A DNA stretch of 64,000 nucleotides from Bacillota bacterium (GCA_029224785.1 JAQXVF010000045.1:17040-81039); one strand, 5' to 3'; shown: positions 27,964 to 38,028, numbered from the stretch's first letter. A program made the numbers and translations. Notes: a model not told the origin generated them from the letters alone.

Positions 27964-29681
27964 CAGGCGCCCTCCTTTCCGTCGCCCATCTGGGTCTGGG
28001 CGATGATCCGGTACTCTTCGCAGGTTTCCATGAGCTGCTCATGGGTGCCTGCGCCGATGACCTGGCTGTCGGAGAGGACCAGGATCAGGTCTGCGTGCCG
28101 CAGAGAGCTGATCCGCTGGGCCACCAGCACAGTGGTGGTATCCCGGTAGTGCTGCCGAAGAGCTTTGCGCAGCAGGGAGTCTGTCCGGTAGTCCAGGGCA
28201 GAGGACGCATCGTCCAAAACCAGGATTTCCGGATTGCCTGCCAAGGCCCGGGCGATCAGAATACGCTGCTTCTGGCCGCCGGAAAGGTTGTTGCCCCGCA
28301 TGACCACGCTGGCATCCATCTGCCCTTCCTTTGTCCGGATAAAATCGGCTTGGGCGTGATGGGCAGCCTGGGAAACAGCCTCCTGGGGAAGATCCCGGAA
28401 GAACCGGATGTTTTCTCCGATGGTGCCGGCGGCAAGAAAGTCATTTTGGAACACAATACCGAACTTTTTTCGCAGGGTTTCATAGGGGATGGAGCGGATG
28501 TCCTGCCCGTCCAGCAGGATCTTGCCCTCCTGAGGATCGTAGAGCCGCAGGAGCAGATTCAGGATGGTGGTTTTGCCGGAGCCGGTGGCACCCAGAATAC
28601 CCAGGGTCTGGCCGTGCTCCAGACGGAAGGAGAGATGGTCCACATTTTTGCCGATGCCGGTGTAGGAAAAGCTCACGTCCCGGAACTCGATGTGGGGAGC
28701 ATCCGGTTCCGGTTCCCGGGCGGGGATCACGGTCAGATCGTCCGGAGTGGAAAGGGCCTGAGCCACCCGCTTTGCGCTGGCTTCCCCCTTGGACCACATG
28801 ACGAAGATCCGGGTAACGCCCATCATGCCGTTGAGGATCATCACAAAGTACTGCAAAAACGCCACGATGACACCGCTTTTGCAGGCACCTGCGTCCACCC
28901 GGAAGGCACCGATGAGCACCACCAGGGTCAGGCCGATGTTCAGCGTCAGGGAGGAGGCGGGATTGGTGACGGAGGTGACGATACCCGCCTTCTGATCCAC
29001 CTGTGTCAGCTCGTCGTTCACATTGTGGAAGCGCTGCTTCTCATACTCGGACTTGCTCAGGGCCTTGATGACCCGGATGCCGGTGATGTTCTCCTGGACC
29101 ACCCGCACCACCTTGTCCAGCACAAACTGCTGTTTGGTGTACAGGGGTACGCTGGTTTTCGTGACAAAACAGACCACAAGTGCGATGACAGGCAGCAGAG
29201 CAATGAGCACCAAAGCCAGCACCGGTTCCATTTTCAGCATCATGATGGTGCCGCCCAGCAGCAGGATGGGGGCGCGGATGCCCAGACGCTGAAGCCGGGC
29301 AAGGAGCTGGTTGATGTTGTAGGTGTCGCTGGTGAGACGGGACTCTGCGGAGGAGACCGTCATGGCATCCATCTGAGCCGCGGAGAGGGTGCCCAGCCGC
29401 CGGAACAGGTCGTGGCGGATGGCTTTTGTGATCTTTCCGGAGCTGAAGGCGCTCATCCGGTTGGCGATGATGTTCAAAACGAGGCAGAGCACCGCGCACA
29501 GAAGCATCAGTCCGCCGTAGAGGTAAATGCCTTGCAGGTCACCCTCGGCGACCTTCACATCCAGCATGGTCTCCATCAGGTCGGGGATCAGAAGCTCCAT
29601 CACAGCGCCCCCCAGCTTGATCAGGGTGGTCAACAGGATAATGGGAAGGTAAGGCAGAATGTATTTCTTCAGTTGAAGCAT
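27963..29681 (-). CDS. ABC exporter half-transporter (permease/ATPase), subunit 1
   Basis: TM domain plus [51 protein letters not shown]; overlaps partner by 1 nt. Confidence 0.93.
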   Translation of the reverse strand: MLQLKKYILPYLPIILLTTLIKLGGAVMELLIPDLMETMLDVKVAEGDLQGIYLYGGLMLLCAVLCLVLNIIANRMSAFSSGKITKAIRHDLFRRLGTLSAAQMDAMTVSSAESRLTSDTYNINQLLARLQRLGIRAPILLLGGTIMMLKMEPVLALVLIALLPVIALVVCFVTKTSVPLYTKQQFVLDKVVRVVQENITGIRVIKALSKSEYEKQRFHNVNDELTQVDQKAGIVTSVTNPASSLTLNIGLTLVVLIGAFRVDAGACKSGVIVAFLQYFVMILNGMMGVTRIFVMWSKGEASAKRVAQALSTPDDLTVIPAREPEPDAPHIEFRDVSFSYTGIGKNVDHLSFRLEHGQTLGILGATGSGKTTILNLLLRLYDPQEGKILLDGQDIRSIPYETLRKKFGIVFQNDFLAAGTIGENIRFFRDLPQEAVSQAAHHAQADFIRTKEGQMDASVVMRGNNLSGGQKQRILIARALAGNPEILVLDDASSALDYRTDSLLRKALRQHYRDTTTVLVAQRISSLRHADLILVLSDSQVIGAGTHEQLMETCEEYRIIAQTQMGDGKEGA

Positions 29682-29682
29682 T

Positions 29683-30111
29683 TCACAGCGCCTCCGTCCA
29701 GTTGGGCGCCTTTTGACGGAGTTTGTGCAGCATGGTCAGAAGCTGCTCCTGTTCTTCCGGGGTCAGATCGGACGTGAGGAAATCGCGCCAATCCCCCAGA
29801 ACCTTGCGGATCGCAGGGAGGACATCCAGCGCTTTCTGGGTGGGAAACAGCATAATGACCCGCCTGTCCTCTTTGGAGGGCGTGCGGGTAATAAAGCCGT
29901 CCTCTTCCAGAGAAGCCACCTGACGTGCAACGTTGCTTTTGTTGATGCAGATCCTCTGAGCAAGCTTGTCCTGAGAGATGCCCGGCTCATCACAGATGAC
30001 CAGAAGGTAGCTTCCGTGGCAGGATTTCAGTCCCAGCGGTGCCAGACGCTCCGTGCGGTACTGGGCAGCACAGCGAGAGATTTCCGTAATGTCCCGGCTG
30101 ATACTGGACAT
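29683..30111 (-). CDS. MarR-family transcriptional regulator
   Basis: ICDEPGISQDKLAQRICINKSNVARQVASLEEDGFITRTPSKEDRRVIMLFPTQKA wHTH. Confidence 0.93.
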   Translation of the reverse strand: MSSISRDITEISRCAAQYRTERLAPLGLKSCHGSYLLVICDEPGISQDKLAQRICINKSNVARQVASLEEDGFITRTPSKEDRRVIMLFPTQKALDVLPAIRKVLGDWRDFLTSDLTPEEQEQLLTMLHKLRQKAPNWTEAL

Positions 30112-30131
30112 ATAATCGCCTCCTTGCATAT

Positions 30132-30149
30132 TAGTTGCATATGCAACTA
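30132..30149. promoter_or_regulatory. MarR-type operator palindrome
   Basis: Perfect 18-bp palindrome TAGTTGCATATGCAACTA 20 nt upstream of marR start. Confidence 0.85.
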
Positions 30150-30353
30150 TATTACTTTCTTTTCTTCGGAAAGTCAAGGGTTCCGGGATGAAAAACCGGA
30201 AAAAGGACCATCCTAAGTGGGGGGTGAGCACATGAAAGAGAAGGACCGGCCCATTACCGAGGAGATCCGGGATCCGGAGGTTCCGGTGATCCGGGCAGAA
30301 AAGAAACCGGAGAAATAAAGAACGGATCAGGGTCTGTTCGGCGAAAAGAACAG

Positions 30354-30385
30354 AAAAAGCAGGACCGGAGAACCGGTCCTGCTTC
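30354..30385. terminator. Bidirectional terminator
   Basis: AGCAGGACCGG-AGAA-CCGGTCCTGCT with A-run on the left side. Confidence 0.75.
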
Positions 30386-30407
30386 TACATACGCATTCTG
30401 CAAAAAA

Positions 30408-30686
30408 TCAGCCGTTGGCACGCATCTGAGCGAAGCACTCGCTGCAGTACACGGGACGGTCGGACTTGGGCTCGAAGGGAACCTTTGCCTCGCCGCCGCA
30501 GCGTGCGCAGGTAGCGGTGAAGAACTCACGGGGACCACGGGCATTGTTTTTGCGAGCATCACGGCATGCCTTGCAGCGCTGGGGCTCGTTCTGGAAGCCG
30601 CGCTCTGCGTAGAATTCCTGCTCACCGGCGGTGAAAACGAATTCCTTGCCGCACTCTTTGCAAACTAAAGTCTTGTCTTCGTACAT
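30408..30686 (-). CDS. Zinc-ribbon protein (zinc-binding, CxxC motifs)
   Basis: MYEDKTLVCKECGKEFVFTAGEQEFYAERGFQNEPQRCKACRDARK...CARCGG...YCSECF. Confidence 0.88.
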   Translation of the reverse strand: MYEDKTLVCKECGKEFVFTAGEQEFYAERGFQNEPQRCKACRDARKNNARGPREFFTATCARCGGEAKVPFEPKSDRPVYCSECFAQMRANG

Positions 30687-30872
30687 GGATAATACCTCTC
30701 TTCGGATAGTTGTTGCCCCGTAAGTGACTACCAAACACTGGTGGTAACGCGGAGTCAAATAATATATGTGGCGTGACCACAAACCGGATTATAGCATAGG
30801 AATAGCGGAATTGTCAATCCTTTATGAAAAATATTTTATTCTGAAAAAAGATTTATGCACTTTTTCCATATT

Positions 30873-31910
30873 TCAGATCTCAAACTGATCCTGAGAGACA
30901 TGGTCGATGTGCAAATGCTCGTATGCCAGGGAGGTGACACAGCGGCCCCGGGGAGTCCGGGTCAGAAATCCAAGCTGCATCAGATACGGCTCGTACACGT
31001 CCTCCAGGGTCACGGCTTCCTCCCCGATGGTGGCTGCCAGGGTCTCCAGACCTACGGGACCGCCGGAATAATTGCGGATGATGGCGGTGAGCATCCTGCG
31101 GTCGATGTTGTCCAGCCCCAGCTTGTCCACCTCCAGCCGGGAAAGCGCCAGATCCGCCGCCTCCTTGGTGATGACTCCGTCTCCCATGACCTGGGCGAAG
31201 TCCCGGACCCGGCGGAGGAAACGGTTGGCGATCCGGGGGGTGCCCCGGCTTCGGGAGGCAATCTCCATTGCACCCCGTGGGTCAATGTCCATACCCAGAA
31301 TGGCGGCGGAACGAGTGACGATCCGTGCCAGCTCCTCCGGGGTGTACAGCTCCAGCCGCAGGCTGACACCAAACCGGTCCCGCAGGGGAGCGGAAAGCTG
31401 TCCTGCCCGGGTGGTTGCGCCGACCAGCGTGAACTTGGGAAGATCCAGCCGGATGGAATTGGCGGAGGGACCCTTGCCCACGATGATATCGATGGCAAAA
31501 TCCTCCATGGCAGGGTAGAGGATCTCCTCCACCACCCGGTTCAGGCGGTGGATTTCGTCGATGAACAGGATGTCGCCGGGGTTCAGATTGGTCAGCAGAG
31601 CTGCCAAATCACCCGGCTTTTCAATGGCGGGACCGGAGGTGATGCGGATGTTTACCCCCATCTCATTGGCGATGACCCCCGCCAGAGTGGTTTTGCCCAG
31701 ACCGGGAGGACCGTAGAGCAGGGTGTGGTCCAGCGGCTCGTTTCTGCGGCGGGCCGCTTCAATATAGACGGACAGGTTGCCCTTGGCTTTCTCCTGACCG
31801 GTGTAGTCCGACAGCAGCTTCGGGCGCAGGCCGATTTCTCCGGCATCCTGTGGAGCAAAGGTGGGAGAGATGATGGGGCTGTCCAGTTCTTCGGAAAATT
31901 CAAGACTCAT
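30873..31910 (-). CDS. ruvB: Holliday junction branch migration helicase RuvB
   Basis: [54 protein letters not shown]. Confidence 0.97.
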   Translation of the reverse strand: MSLEFSEELDSPIISPTFAPQDAGEIGLRPKLLSDYTGQEKAKGNLSVYIEAARRRNEPLDHTLLYGPPGLGKTTLAGVIANEMGVNIRITSGPAIEKPGDLAALLTNLNPGDILFIDEIHRLNRVVEEILYPAMEDFAIDIIVGKGPSANSIRLDLPKFTLVGATTRAGQLSAPLRDRFGVSLRLELYTPEELARIVTRSAAILGMDIDPRGAMEIASRSRGTPRIANRFLRRVRDFAQVMGDGVITKEAADLALSRLEVDKLGLDNIDRRMLTAIIRNYSGGPVGLETLAATIGEEAVTLEDVYEPYLMQLGFLTRTPRGRCVTSLAYEHLHIDHVSQDQFEI

Positions 31911-31925
31911 TTCGTTCTTTCCTCC

Positions 31926-32525
31926 TTAGCCCTTCATGACCATGGCCCGCAGCGCATAGCGGACCATTTCCTCGGTGGTGGCACCGGGATCCACGCCCTT
32001 CAGGGCGGTGCTGATTTCCCCGGAGGAATAGCCCAGCTCCTGCAGCGCAGCAGTGGCCAGGGAGAGCGCACCGGAGGGGGCAGGGGCAGCGGAGACGGTG
32101 ACGCCGGAGAAATCCAGCTCCGCCGTGCCGCCCAGCTTGTCCTTCAGCTCCAGAATGATGCGCTGAGCCAGCTTTTTGCCTACACCCTGGGCAGCAGTGA
32201 GCATTTTCTCATCCCCGGTCATGACTGCCAGAGTGAAATTCTGAGGTCCTCCGGCAGAGAGAATGGAGATTGCGGCCTTGGGGCCTACGCCGTTGACGGA
32301 GGTCAGCAGGTTGAAGCACCGCTGCTCCTCCCGGGAGGAAAAACCGAACAGATCATAGGCGTCCTCCCGGATGGATTCGGTGACAAACAGCCGCGCATTT
32401 TGGTTCAGCTTCAACTGTGCAGCAGTATAGGCGGTGATGTGGCACTCATACCCCACGCCGCCGCAGTCGATCACGGCGATCCCCGGCTCCAAAAGGGCCA
32501 CTTTTCCGGATACATAGTATAGCAT
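31926..32525 (-). CDS. ruvA: Holliday junction branch migration protein RuvA
   Basis: MLYYVSGKVALLEPGIAVIDCGGVGYECHIT; NLLTSVNGVGPKAAISILSAG. Confidence 0.95.
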   Translation of the reverse strand: MLYYVSGKVALLEPGIAVIDCGGVGYECHITAYTAAQLKLNQNARLFVTESIREDAYDLFGFSSREEQRCFNLLTSVNGVGPKAAISILSAGGPQNFTLAVMTGDEKMLTAAQGVGKKLAQRIILELKDKLGGTAELDFSGVTVSAAPAPSGALSLATAALQELGYSSGEISTALKGVDPGATTEEMVRYALRAMVMKG

Positions 32526-32527
32526 GG

Positions 32528-33040
32528 TCAAAAACCTCGTTTGTTTTCATTTGCCACCCGTCCCAGAAGGGAGGTGGCGCAGCGGGCGTGGCAAAGGGCA
32601 ATGGCAATGGCATCGGCGGCGTCATCCGGCTTTGGCATCCGCTCCAGATGGAGCAGCCGTCTGGTCATGTCCATGACCTGATGCTTGGTGGCGTTGCCGT
32701 AGCCCACCACTGCCTGCTTGACCTGCATGGGCTTGTAGGAAAAAAGCTCCACGCCGGCCTGACGGACAGCCAGCAAAATCACCCCACGACTCTGGGCAAC
32801 GCCGATGCCGGTGGTAACGTTGTGGCCGAAGAACAGCTCTTCAATGGCCACGGCATCCGGCTTCGTCACGGCAAGAAGCTGCCGCATATCCTCGTAGATC
32901 ATCTCCAGGCGGGCGGAGAAATCCGCTCCCGGCGGGGTGGTGATGGCTCCGCATTTCAGCAGGCGGTATTGGCCCAGGTCCCCTTCAATGACCCCGAAGC
33001 CGGTGATCCCGTAGCCGGGATCGATCCCCAGAATCCGCAT
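32528..33040 (-). CDS. ruvC: Crossover junction endodeoxyribonuclease RuvC
   Basis: MRILGIDPGYGITGFGVIEGD; VAIEELFFGHNVTTGIGVAQSRGVILLA; start re-set to 33040. Confidence 0.95.
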   Translation of the reverse strand: MRILGIDPGYGITGFGVIEGDLGQYRLLKCGAITTPPGADFSARLEMIYEDMRQLLAVTKPDAVAIEELFFGHNVTTGIGVAQSRGVILLAVRQAGVELFSYKPMQVKQAVVGYGNATKHQVMDMTRRLLHLERMPKPDDAADAIAIALCHARCATSLLGRVANENKRGF

Positions 33041-33189
33041 CAGGCACCTCCGAAGGCAATGTTGCGGAAGTACAGGGCCAGCAGAATCAGAAAGACCACA
33101 AGACCGATCCGGGCACACCAGACCTGCCAGACGGGGCGGGGGACGTATTTTGTTTCTTCCTGGGGGTTGGCGTTTTCTTCGTTTTCCAT
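33040..33189 (-). CDS. Small single-TM protein upstream of ruvC (49 aa)
   Basis: MENEENANPQEETKYVPRPVWQVWCARIGLVVFLILLALYFRNIAFGGA*; stop overlaps ruvC start (TGATG); below ORF-track length cutoff. Confidence 0.65.
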   Translation of the reverse strand: MENEENANPQEETKYVPRPVWQVWCARIGLVVFLILLALYFRNIAFGGA

Positions 33190-33310
33190 GGCAATTCACC
33201 TCATTTCCTCTATGATAGCACATTTGTTCTTGTTTTCCTACAACTATTTTTTCTTCTGCACATGATTTTCCTCAAACTGGGAATGCTACCAGAGAAAAGG
33301 CGGTGTAAAT

Positions 33311-34390
33311 GTGGTTAGCTTTTCCTGTAAAACAAAGATCATCGGCGGAGACGGAGCGGTCCTTGCCCTGAAAGAGATGGATATCCGGCGGCTTTTTATG
33401 GTGGCGGATCCGTTCTTCGTCAAAAACGGCACGGCGGAGCGAATCGCCTGCATGACCGGGGCGGAGGAAACCGGGTATTTCGACGGTGTTACGCCGGATC
33501 CCGATGTGCGCACCGTGGCGGAGGCGGCCTCTCAAATGCAGAAATTCCGGCCGGATACGGTGCTGGCTCTGGGAGGCGGCAGCGCTATGGACTGCGCCAA
33601 GGCGGCACGGTTCTTTTCGGGGATCGGCAGCACTCTCGTAGCGGTGCCCACCACCTCCGGCTCCGGAGCAGAGGTGACGGACTTTGCGGTGATCACCGCA
33701 GGGCAGACCAAATACCCCCTGGTGGACTCGGCGCTGACCCCGGAAGTCGCCATTCTGGATGGGGACCTGCTGCGGGAGCTGCCCGCCGGCCTGATCGCGG
33801 ACAGCGGATATGACGCGGCGGCACACGCGGTGGAGGCATTTGCAGCTCTGGGGCACAGCCCTCTCAGCGACAGTCTGGCGGCATCGGCGCTGAGGGAGAT
33901 TCTGGAAAAGCTCCCTCTTTCCCGAAACGGGATGGTGTCCGTCCGGATGGATCTGCACTATGCCTCCACCATGGCAGCCTGCGCCTTTTCCCAGGCAGGG
34001 CTGGGGGCCTGCCATGCCCTGTCCCACAGCCTGGGCGGAGCATTCCATGTGCCCCACGGCAGACTCAACGCCGTGCTGCTGCCGGCGGTGGTGGAGTGCA
34101 ACAGCAAGCGGGCACCGGAGCGGTATGCCCGGCTTGCCCGGCAGGCGGGGATCCCCGGGGCCTCGGACTTTATGGCTCTGCGGAATCTGAAAAATGCCCT
34201 GAAGGAGCTGCGAAGGCAGCTTGGCCTGCCGGAGACCCTATCCCAGGCAGGGATTCCGGTTCCGGAGCTTCGTTCGCGGCTGCCGGGGATCCTCCGCACG
34301 GCGTGCCAGGATGCCTGCGCCGGAAGCAATCCGGTTCCGGTGACGGAAACCTTCCTCCGGGAGATCCTGGGGGAGGTGGCGGACCTGTGA
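33311..34390 (+). CDS. eutG: Iron-containing alcohol dehydrogenase, EutG-like
   Basis: ALGGGSAMDCAKAARFF, VPTTSGSGAEVTDFAVIT, DAAAHAVEAF, ACHALSHSLGGAFHVPHG; first gene of eut operon. Confidence 0.88.
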   Translation: MVSFSCKTKIIGGDGAVLALKEMDIRRLFMVADPFFVKNGTAERIACMTGAEETGYFDGVTPDPDVRTVAEAASQMQKFRPDTVLALGGGSAMDCAKAARFFSGIGSTLVAVPTTSGSGAEVTDFAVITAGQTKYPLVDSALTPEVAILDGDLLRELPAGLIADSGYDAAAHAVEAFAALGHSPLSDSLAASALREILEKLPLSRNGMVSVRMDLHYASTMAACAFSQAGLGACHALSHSLGGAFHVPHGRLNAVLLPAVVECNSKRAPERYARLARQAGIPGASDFMALRNLKNALKELRRQLGLPETLSQAGIPVPELRSRLPGILRTACQDACAGSNPVPVTETFLREILGEVADL

Positions 34391-35748
34391 AAACCCTTGT
34401 CAGCGTGGGCCTGGATGTGGGAACCACCTCCACCCAGATGGTGGTATCCCGGCTTCTGGTGGAAAACCGGGCCTCTGCCTTTTCCGTTCCGGAGATGGAG
34501 ATCGGAAGCCGGGAGATCCTGTACGAAAGCCCGGTCTACTTTACTCCGCTGCTGGACGAAAGCCATATCGACGGACCCGGGCTCCTGGAGCTGGTGCAGC
34601 GGGAGTACCGCAGCGCCGGCATTGCCCCGGGGGATGTGGATACCGGCGCGGTGATCATCACCGGGGAGACAGCCCGTCGGGAAAATGCCGATGCGGTGCT
34701 GCGGCAGCTATCCGGCATGGCGGGAGACTTTGTGGTGGCCACCGCCGGACCGGATCTGGAGAGTGTGCTGGCAGCCAAAGGCGCCGGTGCCGATGTATGG
34801 TCCGAACAAACCGGGGGCTGGGTGCTGCATTTTGACATCGGCGGGGGCACCGCCAACATGGCGCTGATCCATGAGGGGCAGATCCTGCAGACCGGGTGCC
34901 TGAACGTGGGCGGCCGGCTGATCATACTGGGAGAAGACGGCAGAGTTTCCTATGTGTCCCCCGTTCTTCAGAATCTTACGGACCTGCGGCCCGGAGATCA
35001 TCCGGAGGAGGAGAAGATCTGGGCGGTGACGGAACTGCTGGTTCATTCTCTGGAAGCCGCAGCAGGGCTGCGGCCGGATTTTACGATTCCCCGGAGCCTG
35101 ATCACCAACCGGACGGTGACCCTTCCGGATGCGTCGGTAACGATCTCCTTTTCCGGAGGCGTGGCGGACTGCATCGAAACACCCCGGAAGAATTGGGAAT
35201 TCGGGGATATCGGTCCGGCATTGGGATCGGCCATCCGGAAAAGCCGCCTGTGCGCAGGGGACTACAGGCTGGGCACTCATACGATCCGGGCTACGGTCAT
35301 CGGGGCCGGAAGTCACAGCACCACTCTGTCAGGCAGCACGGTGTACTATGAGGGAGTCAAGCTCCCACAAAAGAATCTTCCCGTTGCCTGTATGGAAGAA
35401 GAGGATCTGCGGCGATCATCGGAGGACATTTTTCGGCGGATTCAGAAGGAGATCTCCCAATGGGACGAGCCGGTGCTTCTGTTTTTTCCGGGGATGGGAA
35501 AGACGGGGTATGATGACGTGGAGCGGCTGGCCCGGGGGATTGCCGGAGCCGGGGAGAGCCTTGCCGGGGTGGTGCTGGAGCGGGATATGGCCAAATCCCT
35601 GGGACACGCCCTCCGTCTTTTACAGCCGGAAAAGACGCTTTTGTGCGTGGATCGGGTGCGCCTGCATCCGGGGGACTATCTGGATGTGGGAAATCCGGTG
35701 GGCGGTGCGCTGCCGGTGGTGGTAAAAACATTGATTTTGTCACGATAA
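34387..35748 (+). CDS. eutA: Ethanolamine ammonia-lyase reactivating factor EutA
   Basis: VSVGLDVGTTSTQMVVSRL, FDIGGGTANMALIHEGQILQTGCLNVGGRLI, AGSHSTTLSGSTV; GTG start overlaps the ADH stop. Confidence 0.93.
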   Translation: MKTLVSVGLDVGTTSTQMVVSRLLVENRASAFSVPEMEIGSREILYESPVYFTPLLDESHIDGPGLLELVQREYRSAGIAPGDVDTGAVIITGETARRENADAVLRQLSGMAGDFVVATAGPDLESVLAAKGAGADVWSEQTGGWVLHFDIGGGTANMALIHEGQILQTGCLNVGGRLIILGEDGRVSYVSPVLQNLTDLRPGDHPEEEKIWAVTELLVHSLEAAAGLRPDFTIPRSLITNRTVTLPDASVTISFSGGVADCIETPRKNWEFGDIGPALGSAIRKSRLCAGDYRLGTHTIRATVIGAGSHSTTLSGSTVYYEGVKLPQKNLPVACMEEEDLRRSSEDIFRRIQKEISQWDEPVLLFFPGMGKTGYDDVERLARGIAGAGESLAGVVLERDMAKSLGHALRLLQPEKTLLCVDRVRLHPGDYLDVGNPVGGALPVVVKTLILSR

Positions 35749-35758
35749 GAGGGAAGTT

Positions 35759-37123
35759 ATGCTGCTGAAAACAACATTATTGGGAAAAACCTACACATTT
35801 CGGGATCTCAAAGAGGTGCTGGCAAAGGCCAACGAGGAAAAGACCGGGGATCGGCTGGCAGGTCTGGCGGCGGAAAACGCCAAGGAACGGGTGGCGGCAA
35901 AGGTGGTGCTGTCTGCCGTGAAGCTGGAGGACCTGCGGGAGAATCCTGCGGTGCCCTACGAACAGGACGAAGTGACCCGGATCATCCAGGATGATGTGAA
36001 CGAGCAGGTCTACCGGCACATTCGCCGCTGGACGGTCAGTGATCTGCGGGAGTGGATCCTGTCGGAGACCACCACCGGGGATGACATCCGAAAACTGAGC
36101 CGGGGGCTGACCTCGGAGATGGTGGCGGCGGTGGCCAAGCTCATGGGCAACCTGGATTTGATCTATGCCGGGGCAAAAATCCGGGTTACCGCCCACTGCA
36201 ACACCACCATCGGCCTGCCTGGTACCCTTTCCTGCCGGCTGCAGCCCAATCATACCACCGATGACCCGGAGGGGATCACGGCCTCGGTGCTGGAAGGACT
36301 CAGCTTCGGCGCCGGGGATGCGGTGATCGGCCTGAACCCGGTGACGGATTCGGCGGAGCAGGCGGGGAGGATCCTTCGCCGCTTCCGGGAGATTCAGGAA
36401 AAGTGGGAGATCCCCACCCAGACCTGCGTGCTGGCCCATGTGACCACCCAGATGAAGGCGGTGGAACAGGGCGCACCGGCGGACCTGATCTTTCAGTCCA
36501 TCGCCGGAAGCCAGAAGGGCAACGAGGCTTTTGGCTTTACCGCCCAAACGCTGAAGGATGCCCGGGATCTTTTGCTGCATCAGGGGACAGCAGAGGGTCC
36601 GAATGTGCTGTATTTTGAAACCGGTCAGGGCTCCGAACTGTCCTCCGATGCCCACTTCGGAACGGATCAGGTGACTATGGAGGCCAGGTGCTACGGCTTT
36701 GCAAAGCACTATTCTCCCTTCCTGGTGAATACGGTTGTGGGGTTTATCGGACCGGAGTATCTGTATGATGCACGACAGGTCACCCGTGCCGGGTTGGAGG
36801 ATCACTTCATGGGCAAGCTCACCGGAATCTCTATGGGCTGTGACTGCTGCTACACCAACCATATGAAGGCGGACCAGAACGACATCGAAAACCTGGCCAC
36901 CCTGTTGACGGCGGCAGGCTGCAACTACTTTATGGGCATTCCCCACGGGGACGACATTATGCTCAATTACCAGACCACCGGCTTCCGGGAGACGGCGGCC
37001 TTGCGGGAGATCACGGGCAAGACCGCCATCCCGGAGTTTCAGCGTTGGCTGGAGAAGATGGGCTTCGTGGAAAACGGACATCTGACGCAGAAGGCCGGCG
37101 ACGGCTCCAGCCTGATTTTTTAG
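35759..37123 (+). CDS. eutB: Ethanolamine ammonia-lyase large subunit
   Basis: RLQPNHTTDDPEGITASVLEGLSFGAGDAVIGLNPVTDS; ISMGCDCCYTNHMKADQNDIENLATLLTAAGCNYFMGIPHGDDIMLNYQTTGF. Confidence 0.96.
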   Translation: MLLKTTLLGKTYTFRDLKEVLAKANEEKTGDRLAGLAAENAKERVAAKVVLSAVKLEDLRENPAVPYEQDEVTRIIQDDVNEQVYRHIRRWTVSDLREWILSETTTGDDIRKLSRGLTSEMVAAVAKLMGNLDLIYAGAKIRVTAHCNTTIGLPGTLSCRLQPNHTTDDPEGITASVLEGLSFGAGDAVIGLNPVTDSAEQAGRILRRFREIQEKWEIPTQTCVLAHVTTQMKAVEQGAPADLIFQSIAGSQKGNEAFGFTAQTLKDARDLLLHQGTAEGPNVLYFETGQGSELSSDAHFGTDQVTMEARCYGFAKHYSPFLVNTVVGFIGPEYLYDARQVTRAGLEDHFMGKLTGISMGCDCCYTNHMKADQNDIENLATLLTAAGCNYFMGIPHGDDIMLNYQTTGFRETAALREITGKTAIPEFQRWLEKMGFVENGHLTQKAGDGSSLIF

Positions 37124-37131
37124 GAGGCAAT

Positions 37132-38028
37132 ATGAACAAAGAGGAATTAAAGGCCATGGTGGCGGAGCTGCTGGGGCAGATGGAGCCTCAGGTCAAAGGC
37201 GGTGATTACCGCCCTACGGCGCCCCAGCCGGAGCAGAAAGAGGGCTGCAGCCAGGCCTTTGTGCCGGATGTGACGCAGATTGACCTGCGGAAGCTATACC
37301 TGACAGAGAACCCGGAAAACGGGCAGGAATTTCGGAAGCTGAAGAGCCGGACCCCTGCCCGGCTGGGCTGCGGAAAGGCCGGTGCCCGGTACAAGACGCT
37401 GACGATGCTGCGCTTCCGGGCAGATCATGCGGCTGCCCAGGATGCGGTATTCTCCCAGGTGCCGGAGGATTTTCCGGAGAAAAACGGGATGATAGCGATT
37501 CAGACCTGCTGCGAGGACAAGGAGCAGTACCTGACCCGGCCGGATCTGGGCAGGATCCTGTCCGAAAAGACGGCGGCTGCCCTGAAAGCAGCCATTCCCA
37601 CGGCACCCCGGGTGCAGATCGTGGTTGGGGACGGCCTTTCCTCCGCCGCCATCACCGCCAATGCGGTGGACTGCATGAAAGCCCTGCAGGCAGGATTGCG
37701 GTCCAAGGGCATCGAAACCGGAAAACCCATCTTCGTGCGGTATTGCCGGGTAGGAGCGGGAGATGCCATCTCCGATGTGATCGGCTGTGAGGTGGTGTGT
37801 ATGCTGGTGGGGGAGCGGCCCGGCCTGGTAACGGACAAGAGTATGTCCGCCTATATCACCTACAAGGCCCACCGGGGGATCCCGGAGTCCGCCCGGACGG
37901 TGATCTCCAACATCCACGATCAGGGCACTCCTGCAGTGGAGGCGGGGGCCTTTGCCGCTGACCTGATTGAGACCATCCTGCAGCGCCGAACCTCCGGCGT
38001 GGCCCTGCAGTCGGAGGCAGGAGCATGA
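37132..38028 (+). CDS. eutC: Ethanolamine ammonia-lyase small subunit
   Basis: TPARLGCGKAGARYKTLTMLRFRADHAAAQDAVF; VVGDGLSSAAITAN; GEVVCMLVGERPGL-like region; N-terminal amphipathic extension. Confidence 0.94.
   Translation: MNKEELKAMVAELLGQMEPQVKGGDYRPTAPQPEQKEGCSQAFVPDVTQIDLRKLYLTENPENGQEFRKLKSRTPARLGCGKAGARYKTLTMLRFRADHAAAQDAVFSQVPEDFPEKNGMIAIQTCCEDKEQYLTRPDLGRILSEKTAAALKAAIPTAPRVQIVVGDGLSSAAITANAVDCMKALQAGLRSKGIETGKPIFVRYCRVGAGDAISDVIGCEVVCMLVGERPGLVTDKSMSAYITYKAHRGIPESARTVISNIHDQGTPAVEAGAFAADLIETILQRRTSGVALQSEAGA

Noticed and set aside
26128-28149. 673-aa plus-strand ORF opposite the ABC exporter (similar 28041-29777)
   Set aside because: Antisense to well-supported ABC transporter genes.
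33190-33310. ANTAR dual-hairpin or B12 riboswitch upstream of the eut operon
   Set aside because: The ~120-bp gap contains no recognisable hexaloop hairpins or cobalamin-box-like sequence.
35777-37081. 434-aa minus-strand ORF opposite eutB
   Set aside because: Antisense to EutB; no independent RBS or homology recognised.
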